This document shows, in pieces, positions 15,530 through 22,585 of a stretch of DNA of 33,690 nucleotides (the stretch's first letter is position 1; each line of letters begins with the position of its first letter). Origin of the DNA: an uncultured Porphyromonadaceae bacterium (GTDB lineage: Bacteria > Bacteroidota > Bacteroidia > Bacteroidales > Muribaculaceae); NCBI GenBank assembly GCA_947175215.1, contig CAMWLR010000018.1, positions 1-33,690 on the forward strand, in the 5' to 3' direction. The notes under the pieces are model-generated. The model saw only the letters and a program-made list of their open reading frames with translations, ran no database searches and was not told where the DNA came from. Both the position numbers and the translations under genes were made by a program.

Positions 15530-15910
15530 ATGCCACGTTATATAATATCTATCGGCAGCAACATCACCGAGGGAGAGAGCGAGGTCAATACAGCAATCGC
15601 ATCTCTGGCCCGTTGCCATGAGATCGTTTCGCTCACGCGCACATACCGCAGCCCTGACATACACGGCGACTCTCGGCCTCCATATACTAATGCCATCGCC
15701 ATTATCAAGTCTGATATCGACACTGAGCTACTCAATCTACACCTCAAAGAGTATGAGAAATCACGCGGCAGGGTCGCGGGCTCATCAGAGGTGATTATCG
15801 ACCTCGACCTTGTATGTCGTGACGATCTGGTGCTGAGACAGCGCGACTATAACGCCCCCTATTTTGTCAAGGGACTTTACCTGCTTGGTACAGGTAAGTT
15901 AAACAGATAG
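15530..15910 (+). CDS. FolK-like pyrophosphokinase, short and lacking part of the catalytic loop
   Basis: A 126-residue protein clearly related to 6-hydroxymethyl-7,8-dihydropterin pyrophosphokinase (FolK). It has ISIGSNI at the N-terminus, RTYRSPD, YTNAIAII, ELLNLHLKEYEKSRGRV and IDLDLV, with metal ligands Asp91 and Asp93 retained. E. coli FolK has 159 residues. Compared with it, the loop around R84, W89 and R92 is shortened and those residues are gone, since GRVAGSSEVIIDLDL replaces GRVRKAERWGPRTLDLDI. The usual histidine of the VPHY element is Tyr (APYF), and about 30 C-terminal residues are missing. It may be a divergent paralogue with lowered or different activity. The 3' end overlaps comEC on the other strand by 34 bases. 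Confidence 0.75.
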   Translation: MPRYIISIGSNITEGESEVNTAIASLARCHEIVSLTRTYRSPDIHGDSRPPYTNAIAIIKSDIDTELLNLHLKEYEKSRGRVAGSSEVIIDLDLVCRDDLVLRQRDYNAPYFVKGLYLLGTGKLNR

Positions 15911-17853
15911 TCACACCCCATAGCGTTGAGTCTATCGGCATACCTTTTGCGACGCACAGGCGGCAAGGCCGGAGACAACACGATAACGGCATCGGGATAA
16001 CTCCGTCTGATCTCCATTACATCCCCGCGGAAACCTGACGTCACCACCAAAATATCACCCGGCGCAATCTCCATCCCGTTCACGGGATAATCGCGAAAAA
16101 ACCATATCCTCATCCCCGAGGCCTCATACACTACACCAACATCCTTCACGCTTGATAACCGCGCTCCACGTTTCGCGAGATAGTCGGTTAGCAATCGGTC
16201 AGTCTGTCTTGAGATCTCAGGGTAATATTTATCGGCTGCATCGGTCAGTATCCAACCCTCAGATCCGTCACGACATACCAGCGCAACCCCACGGTTGACA
16301 TATATGGGGAACACCTCACGCTCGGGATAAACTGGCTTACACATTACTATCAAGGTTAACCCTGTAATCACCGTCAGTGTGCCGTTGACAATAAAAACGC
16401 GCCGGCGGTTATTCCATCCTAACCACATCAGGATCATACCGGCATAGATGACCGGTAATATCCAACCATCGAAATATATCCCTTGATCAAGACCTCCACC
16501 CGGTAGCCGTACCACAGACTCAGCCACCCAGGCAATCACATCATACAGACCGTCAACACATACGGCAAGCCACCCGACAGTCAATCCGCAGCATCCGGCC
16601 AACATCAGGATACCGCCCCCAAGCATCAGCAATGGCACAAGTACACCCGCCACGACATTTGCCAACAGAAACCACACCGGGAAATTGTGAAAATAGTAGG
16701 CCGAAAGCGGTGCTGTCGCCACAACTGCCGTTATCGGCAGAATAAATGCGATCGCTAAGGTATACATCAACCGGTTTTCAAACATTCTGTAACGTCTGAG
16801 ATATTCACCCGCGGGAGGGATAACCGTCACAATTCCGGCTACCGCCAGGAATGACAATTGAAATCCCGGTTTGAGCAATGAAACGGGGCTGAACAACATT
16901 ATCAGCAAAGCCGCGCCGAACAGCGCGTTCAGCGATCCATAGGAACGACCCGTTATGCGCGACACGATAAGGAATGTAGCCATAATCACGGCTCTAACCA
17001 CCGATAGAGACATACCGGTCAGCATAGCGTACATCCATAAAGCCACAAGGGTCAGCGCCAATCGCCAGCGCCTCCCCCCGGCCAGTTCTATCGGCAGCAG
17101 TAACACTACCAACAACAATGTTATGGTAGAGACATGAGTGCCGCTAAGAGCCAACAGATGAGCTAAACCGGCGTGTGCAAAATTCTCCCTGATCTCCTCA
17201 GACACGTTGTTTTCACCCAACAATATCGCCGACATAAATTCACCCGCACCTTGTGACAAGCCACTGTAACGGATTGCGTCAAGCAGCCGTTGACGTGTAT
17301 TGTTGAGCATCCCCTGCACACCGTCGGCATACTCGGTTATCATGAACGAATCACCGTCAACCGTACAGGTTGCCGAGAGGCGGTCAAGTAAGGCGGCACG
17401 CCTGCCATCCGGTTCATCAGGAAATGTTGTCGGTATTACCGGTGGCAGCAACAAACCTTTGAAACCGACCCGGTCACCTTTCTCTATCCTGTACTCATAA
17501 TCAAAGACAGCGACCCCTATTCTCACACCGTTGTCAGACTCCACAATACACCGTTGAGTGCTGCCATAATCTGACGCCGACACTACCGTGCCGGCATATT
17601 TCCAGACAACGCCGGTTTCAATTCCCGGCGGCAACGACAACCACCACGTTGCACACCCGACAATAAAGCACAACGATAATATCAACGCGCGGTATCCATT
17701 GCGCCAAAGTGAGACAAGTGCCCCCACAACTCCGCACACCGCTGCAATCCACAACAGGTGAACAGGGATATAGCTGCATACGGCAATCCCGGTTGCCAGT
17801 CCGACAACCGGGATAAGCAGCGGGGTCTCAGATATATACCGTCGGTGTGACAC
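15877..17853 (-). CDS. comEC: ComEC/Rec2-type inner-membrane DNA uptake channel
   Basis: Polytopic membrane protein of the ComEC/Rec2 family, which carries single-stranded DNA across the inner membrane in natural transformation. It shows an N-terminal OB-like domain between the first helices and the core, then the competence-domain signature HLLALSGTHVS within LLGENNVSEEIRENFAHAGLA-type sequence, followed by many helices. The C-terminal 150 residues are soluble but lack the HxHxDH metallo-beta-lactamase motif of longer ComEC proteins. I place the start at GTG 17853, two bases after the yeiH stop; a TTG at 17859 or an ATG at 17916 inside yeiH are alternatives. From GTG the protein has 658 residues. 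Other competence genes are not in this window. Confidence 0.88.
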   Translation of the reverse strand: MSHRRYISETPLLIPVVGLATGIAVCSYIPVHLLWIAAVCGVVGALVSLWRNGYRALILSLCFIVGCATWWLSLPPGIETGVVWKYAGTVVSASDYGSTQRCIVESDNGVRIGVAVFDYEYRIEKGDRVGFKGLLLPPVIPTTFPDEPDGRRAALLDRLSATCTVDGDSFMITEYADGVQGMLNNTRQRLLDAIRYSGLSQGAGEFMSAILLGENNVSEEIRENFAHAGLAHLLALSGTHVSTITLLLVVLLLPIELAGGRRWRLALTLVALWMYAMLTGMSLSVVRAVIMATFLIVSRITGRSYGSLNALFGAALLIMLFSPVSLLKPGFQLSFLAVAGIVTVIPPAGEYLRRYRMFENRLMYTLAIAFILPITAVVATAPLSAYYFHNFPVWFLLANVVAGVLVPLLMLGGGILMLAGCCGLTVGWLAVCVDGLYDVIAWVAESVVRLPGGGLDQGIYFDGWILPVIYAGMILMWLGWNNRRRVFIVNGTLTVITGLTLIVMCKPVYPEREVFPIYVNRGVALVCRDGSEGWILTDAADKYYPEISRQTDRLLTDYLAKRGARLSSVKDVGVVYEASGMRIWFFRDYPVNGMEIAPGDILVVTSGFRGDVMEIRRSYPDAVIVLSPALPPVRRKRYADRLNAMGCDYLFNLPVPSR

Positions 17854-17855
17854 CG

Positions 17856-18815
17856 TCAATCGCCGGGAATAGTCTCCATCACCACAAAGAAGCTGCTTAC
17901 ACCTATGATTATCCACAACAATATGGCGAGCAGCAGAGGCTTGAACCCAACTTTCTTGATCATCCCCAGCGACAGACCCGCGCCTATAAAGAAGAGGGTG
18001 ACGACAAGCGCTTTCTTGGAGATGTATACAATTGTCTTGGACACCGCCTCAGGGATACCGCAGTAGGTGTTTATAACCATCGCGAGCACAAAGAGGAATA
18101 TAAACCAGGGTATTGTGATACCTTTAGCGTTCTTGTCGCGGAAGATAAACATAGTTACGAACGCCAGCGGGATAATCCACAACGCACGCGTACATTTGAT
18201 CAGTGTCGCTATCTGACAGGCCTCAGGGCCGTAGGCATCTCCCGCGCCGACAACCGAAGATGTGTCATGGATGGCGATGGCCGCCCATGTGCCGAACTGC
18301 GCCTGACCCATGCCGAAATAATGGCCGATCGGCGGGAAGATAAACAGGGCGATGGCATTGAGGATAAAGATGACACCTAATGAGACGGCCATCTCATGGT
18401 CATCGGCCTTAAGCACCGGGCCGACAGCCGCGATAGCACTGCCTCCGCATATCGCCGTACCTGACGAGATCAGGTAGGCGGTCTTGCGCTGTATATGCAG
18501 CCAGTAACCGAGCATGACACCGAATGCCATGACACCGATCACCGAGACGATCGTAAACATCATACCCTCGCCTCCCGATTTGAGAGCCTGAGTGACATTC
18601 ATGCCGAATCCCAGACCGACAACCGATGCTTGCAACAGATATTTAGATGCCTTCTTGTTAAACTTAGGCAATGGCATAGGGAAGATAAATGCAAACACCA
18701 GACCGGCAAACAGAGCGATCGCCGGTGAAATAAAGTCATCCATCCCGAAGATACGGAACGGAACGAGGATAATGATTATCGCCGCGATATATACGGCTAA
18801 AGCAGCTTTCTGCAT
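17856..18815 (-). CDS. yeiH: YeiH family (UPF0324) putative sulfate or anion exporter
   Basis: A 319-residue inner-membrane protein with about ten hydrophobic segments. Family-typical stretches are VVGLGFGMNVTQALKSG, SSGTAICGGSAIAAVGPVL, AIHDTSSVVGAGDAYG and ALVVTLFFIGAGLSLGMI. UPF0324 proteins are annotated as putative sulfate exporters, with only limited experimental support, so the substrate should be treated as unproven. The gene lies 56 bases downstream of aroE and directly ahead of comEC on the minus strand. The long ATG-started version of comEC would overlap it by 61 bases. The ATG at 18815 opens MQKAALAVYIAAIIIILVPF, a plausible first membrane helix. Confidence 0.88.
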   Translation of the reverse strand: MQKAALAVYIAAIIIILVPFRIFGMDDFISPAIALFAGLVFAFIFPMPLPKFNKKASKYLLQASVVGLGFGMNVTQALKSGGEGMMFTIVSVIGVMAFGVMLGYWLHIQRKTAYLISSGTAICGGSAIAAVGPVLKADDHEMAVSLGVIFILNAIALFIFPPIGHYFGMGQAQFGTWAAIAIHDTSSVVGAGDAYGPEACQIATLIKCTRALWIIPLAFVTMFIFRDKNAKGITIPWFIFLFVLAMVINTYCGIPEAVSKTIVYISKKALVVTLFFIGAGLSLGMIKKVGFKPLLLAILLWIIIGVSSFFVVMETIPGD

Positions 18816-18871
18816 GATTATAATGTGATTTCTAAACCGGGATAGAGCTCGGATAAGTATAAGTTATTAAT

Positions 18872-19642
18872 TCAACTGTTCCAGATCTCCCATGACAGGA
18901 ATGCCTGTAACAGCAGCATCTCAAGACCGTTCTTGACCTCTGCCCCCTGCGCCCTTGCTTTCTTCATAAAGAGCGTGACATCAGGGTTATACAGCAGGTC
19001 ATAGCAGAGATGTTCGGGCGTGAGTTCCTGATAGGGTATGTCCGGAGCCTCATCGACATGGGGATACATACCCAGCGGAGTGGTGTTGACGATGACCTTA
19101 TGTCCGGCCATGATTTCGGGGGTAAGATCAGCGTATGTCAACACCCCGGGGCGCGGTGTACGCGACACAAGCGTAGCCTCGACATCAAGCATATCGAGGC
19201 CTACACACACAGCTTTAGCCGCTCCGCCCGTGCCGAGCACCAGAGCCTTACGTCTGGTGTCATTGATCAGGGGTCTGATCGAGTCGGTAAATCCGGCCAC
19301 ATCGCTATTATAACCCACCAACCGCTTATCCTCGAGAATCTTCCCTTTCTTACCCGGGATAATCTTAATCACGTTGACCGCTCCGGCCCGGGCAGCGAGC
19401 GGATCTATATCATCGAGAAACGCGATGACTTTCTCTTTATACGGTATGGTGACATTCATCCCGCTCATCAGAGGGGTATCCTCGAGCAGTTCGGGAAAAA
19501 CATCAATCGACGCGATCTCAAAATTTTCATAACGCGCCTTGATATTCTCAGACTCAAACTTCTGATTAAAAAAAGTTTTTGAGAATGAATGTATCAACGG
19601 GAAACCGATCAGCCCGTAAATCTTTTCACCAAGTTTACTCAT
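18872..19642 (-). CDS. aroE: Shikimate dehydrogenase
   Basis: NADP-dependent cytoplasmic enzyme that reduces 3-dehydroshikimate to shikimate in the chorismate pathway. Over 256 residues it shows the substrate-binding HSFSKTFFN segment, the catalytic lysine in NVTIPYKEK (K69), the catalytic Asp in GYNSDVAGF (D114), the nucleotide-binding GTGGAAKAV (about 137-145), NTTPLGMYP, and NGLEMLLLQA near the C-terminus. All expected residues are present and the length is slightly short for the family (about 270) but complete. It stands alone with no other aro gene nearby, 41 bases downstream of radC on the minus strand. Confidence 0.96.
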   Translation of the reverse strand: MSKLGEKIYGLIGFPLIHSFSKTFFNQKFESENIKARYENFEIASIDVFPELLEDTPLMSGMNVTIPYKEKVIAFLDDIDPLAARAGAVNVIKIIPGKKGKILEDKRLVGYNSDVAGFTDSIRPLINDTRRKALVLGTGGAAKAVCVGLDMLDVEATLVSRTPRPGVLTYADLTPEIMAGHKVIVNTTPLGMYPHVDEAPDIPYQELTPEHLCYDLLYNPDVTLFMKKARAQGAEVKNGLEMLLLQAFLSWEIWNS

Positions 19643-19683
19643 ACGTCAGATATATATTGATGATAACTCGTAATTCTTTAATC

Positions 19684-20409
19684 TCAGATCCGCCCCTTGT
19701 CTCGGTATGAATAATAACCCGTCGGGCCGACAATCAGATGGTCGAGCACAGGCACATCGAGCAATTTGCATACCTCTGTGATACGTCGTGTCAGATTATC
19801 ATCGGCCGCGCTTGGCATAAGGTTACCCGAGGGGTGATTATGACATAAGATGACAGCTGCCGACAATCGGTCGATAATGCTTTTGGCTATCAGCTTGACA
19901 TCGACCGAGGTCTGTGACTGGCCTCCCTTGCTGACCTGCTCGACCGATTGCAGTCGATTGGCACGGCTGAGATGGAGCACCCAGAACTCTTCGTTATTGA
20001 GCCTCTCGAGACGTCCTCGCATATAAGAATATACCGCATCTGATGATGCCATCTGCGGATCATGTATCTGCAGGTCGGCCTGGGTGCGCGCCCCGAATGT
20101 CATCGCCGCCACAAGTAACGAGGCTTTGGCCACACCCATACCCTTGTATTTTCTCATAAGCTCGGGTATCGACTTGCGAGACAGATATGCCAGGCGGTTG
20201 TCGTTATCCTTGAGAATCTCTCGACTGAGATCTATCACCGACTTGCCGGGGATTCCCGACCCTAACAGCAGGGCCAGCAACTCGACATCTGACAGCGATT
20301 CCATCCCCTGCTTGAGTGCTTTCTCGCGGGGTTTCTCATCATCTGTAAGATCATGTATTTTGAGCGAACCCTTTAATCTGTTCTCATCCATACTCGATAC
20401 TGTTATCAT
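19684..20409 (-). CDS. radC: RadC family JAB-domain protein
   Basis: A 241-residue cytoplasmic protein. The N-terminal helix-hairpin-helix-like region is ESLSDVELLALLLGSGIPGK, followed by a C-terminal JAB/MPN domain with the metal motif HNHPSGNLMPSAADD (H190, H192, S200, D203) and the terminal VGPTGYYSYRDKG typical of RadC. Despite the name, the early E. coli link to DNA repair was traced to another gene, and the biochemical role remains uncertain. The ATG at 20409 overlaps the stop of the upstream glycosyltransferase gene in an ATGA, so the two are translationally coupled. A second in-frame ATG (MDENRLKGS) lies six codons downstream. Confidence 0.93.
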   Translation of the reverse strand: MITVSSMDENRLKGSLKIHDLTDDEKPREKALKQGMESLSDVELLALLLGSGIPGKSVIDLSREILKDNDNRLAYLSRKSIPELMRKYKGMGVAKASLLVAAMTFGARTQADLQIHDPQMASSDAVYSYMRGRLERLNNEEFWVLHLSRANRLQSVEQVSKGGQSQTSVDVKLIAKSIIDRLSAAVILCHNHPSGNLMPSAADDNLTRRITEVCKLLDVPVLDHLIVGPTGYYSYRDKGRI

Positions 20410-21419
20410 TTACCTTTGCGCAACGCTATCTCCTCTGCCTCATCGCGGCCCCGGCGACAGATTATCTTAAGAAAGTATGCCTTGATAAATCCGCAGCCAT
20501 ATCCACCGAGCTGTATCAGTGACGCGGGTATCGCCTTGAACGCGATCACCGGTGACCCTGTAGACACTAACGCCGTCTGCCATATCATAAACAGATATAA
20601 TATCAGGGGCAGTAACCACCAGGGGCTGACAAATATAGCCAGCAATATCATGGCCACAACTCCGATGACAAACAGAGCCGGCAACCAGTGCACGAGTTTC
20701 ATCGAGTCGGGATAAAGCAGTTTGAGCGTTATGCGCGACATACCGAACACATAGACCTGCCTGAAGAATTTGCGGAAGTCGACACGTCTCTTATGATAGA
20801 CCGGCAACTCGGGGTAAAGCCCGATGCTGTATCCGGCCAGTCGTATGCGGGTCGACATATCTATATCCTCTGAGAACATCTCCCTGAACCCTCCGACCTT
20901 ATCATACACCTCACGCGAAAATCCCATATTGAATGTCCGGGGGGTGAATTTCTCGAGGCTTACCTTGCCACCGCGTATACCGCCTGTGGTCAGGAATGAG
21001 GTCATGGCGAAATTTATAGCTTTCTGGGTAGTGGTGAATGAATTGTCTGCCGCGTCAGGGCCACCGAACGTGTCATAGGGTTGGCGGTGTCTGAACTTGT
21101 CAAGTTTTGAGAAGTAGTCGGCAGGGATGACACAATCAGAGTCAAAGAAGATGAAGTAATTGCCCAGGGCACGTTCGAGCCCGTAATTGCGCGCAATCGA
21201 GCGCCCTTCGTTCTCCTTAAAGAAGTATCTGACGTTTAATCCCTTGTCGGCATATTTCTCGACAATATCGGCACACGGCTCTGTCGACCCGTCCTCGACG
21301 ATAACGATCTCAAAATTACGGGTCGTCTGCTTGAGCAGGCTCTCAAGCAGTTCCTCCACCTCACCCCGCCGGTTATAAACGGGGACTATCACCGAGTATG
21401 TCACTTTACTGTCACTCAT
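20406..21419 (-). CDS. Family 2 glycosyltransferase with C-terminal membrane helices
   Basis: A 337-residue GT-A fold glycosyltransferase predicted to act on lipid-linked or envelope sugars at the cytoplasmic face of the inner membrane. The N-terminal domain shows SVIVPVYNRRGE, VEDGSTEP, ARNYGLERA and the metal-binding DSD (D93, D95) in FFDSDCVIP. A second acidic pair occurs in MFSEDIDMSTRI (about 184). Two to three hydrophobic helices at about 245-305 anchor the C-terminus. Donor and acceptor cannot be read from the sequence. It lies 19 bases downstream of nspC and overlaps radC by four bases. Confidence 0.88.
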   Translation of the reverse strand: MSDSKVTYSVIVPVYNRRGEVEELLESLLKQTTRNFEIVIVEDGSTEPCADIVEKYADKGLNVRYFFKENEGRSIARNYGLERALGNYFIFFDSDCVIPADYFSKLDKFRHRQPYDTFGGPDAADNSFTTTQKAINFAMTSFLTTGGIRGGKVSLEKFTPRTFNMGFSREVYDKVGGFREMFSEDIDMSTRIRLAGYSIGLYPELPVYHKRRVDFRKFFRQVYVFGMSRITLKLLYPDSMKLVHWLPALFVIGVVAMILLAIFVSPWWLLPLILYLFMIWQTALVSTGSPVIAFKAIPASLIQLGGYGCGFIKAYFLKIICRRGRDEAEEIALRKGK

Positions 21420-21438
21420 TGCGGCAAAATATAAGATA

Positions 21439-22581
21439 TCAGTCCATCCGGTTCTTGTAGTCGTCGTAAGTAAACTCCCTTAGTATCTCGACTGAGCCGT
21501 CGAGTCTCTTGAACACTATAGCCGGGTGGGCGATGCCGTTAAACATATTTGTCTTGACGGTCGTGTAGTGATTCATATCTTTGAGCGTAAGTATGTCACC
21601 CTCTTTGAGCTGACGGTCAAAATACCAGTCGCCCATATAGTCGCCGCTCAGACATGAGTTACCACCCAGACGGTAGATATATTCGCCGCCGGGCCGGCTC
21701 TCCTCGATTGCCGGCTGGTATGGCATCTCAAGAGTGTCAGGCATATGACAGGCAAATGATGCGTCTATGATCGCGGTCTTTATTCCCTGATTCTCGACGA
21801 CATCGACCACCGAGGTCACCAGATCGCCGGTCTGCCATGTAAAGGCACTGCCGGGCTCGAGTATCACTGTCAGCCACGGGTAACGCTCGCGGAACGACCT
21901 CAGCAGATTAACCAGATGGTCGGTGTCATATCCATCACGCGTCATCAGGTGACCGCCCCCCATGTTGACCCACTTGACTTGTGGCAGCAGATGGCCGAAT
22001 TGCTGCTCAAAGGCTGCGAGCACTTTCTCAAGATCATAGCTTGTTGACTCGCACAGTTGATGGAAGTGCAGCCCCTCGATACCCTCGGGGAGACTATCGC
22101 CGATACGGTCGGCCGTCACGCCGAAGCGACTCCCCGGCAACGCCGGGTTATATATATCGGTCTCGATCACCGAGCAGGCCGGGTTGACCCTCAGGCCGGG
22201 TGATACTCTCAGGCCGTCTGACTCATGCTGACTGTTATACTCCTCGAGATCTTTGCGGTAACGCTCATATTGAGCGATAGAGTTGAATGTCAGATGACTG
22301 CTGCCGGCAAGAAATTCGACGATGGTCGCGGGGGTATATACGGGGCAATATGAATGACCCGGGCATCCCAACTCCTCATTGCCGAGCCGTAACTCGTTGA
22401 GCGACGAGGCTGTGAATTTCACTCCATACTCTCTCATCACCCCGAACGTCCGCCACAGCGCATTAGCCTTGAATGCCATTATTATCTCAACGCCGGCACG
22501 TTGCGCCACATCGGTTATCAACGAGAGATTGCGGCGCAACTTCTCTTCATATACTATATAATACGGGGTGGTAATATACAT
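21439..22581 (-). CDS. nspC: Carboxynorspermidine decarboxylase
   Basis: PLP-dependent, fold III (alanine racemase-like) decarboxylase that converts carboxynorspermidine or carboxyspermidine to norspermidine or spermidine. I place the start at ATG 22581 (MYITTPYYIVYEEKL, 380 residues), four bases after the uvrD-like stop. An ATG at 22614 would overlap that gene. The PLP lysine is K38 in MAFKANALW. HFHQLCES, VNMGGGHL (phosphate-binding glycines), ILEPGSA and the active-site Cys in GGNSCLSGDYMGD fit NspC. The partner carboxynorspermidine dehydrogenase is not in this window. This alternative polyamine route is common in Bacteroidota. Confidence 0.92.
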   Translation of the reverse strand: MYITTPYYIVYEEKLRRNLSLITDVAQRAGVEIIMAFKANALWRTFGVMREYGVKFTASSLNELRLGNEELGCPGHSYCPVYTPATIVEFLAGSSHLTFNSIAQYERYRKDLEEYNSQHESDGLRVSPGLRVNPACSVIETDIYNPALPGSRFGVTADRIGDSLPEGIEGLHFHQLCESTSYDLEKVLAAFEQQFGHLLPQVKWVNMGGGHLMTRDGYDTDHLVNLLRSFRERYPWLTVILEPGSAFTWQTGDLVTSVVDVVENQGIKTAIIDASFACHMPDTLEMPYQPAIEESRPGGEYIYRLGGNSCLSGDYMGDWYFDRQLKEGDILTLKDMNHYTTVKTNMFNGIAHPAIVFKRLDGSVEILREFTYDDYKNRMD

Positions 22582-22585
22582 ACTG

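Noticed and set aside
19684-20409. radC as a marker of an integrated mobile element
   Set aside because: Some RadC-like genes travel on mobile elements, but this one is translationally coupled to a chromosomal glycosyltransferase gene, with no integrase, transposase or attachment repeats nearby.
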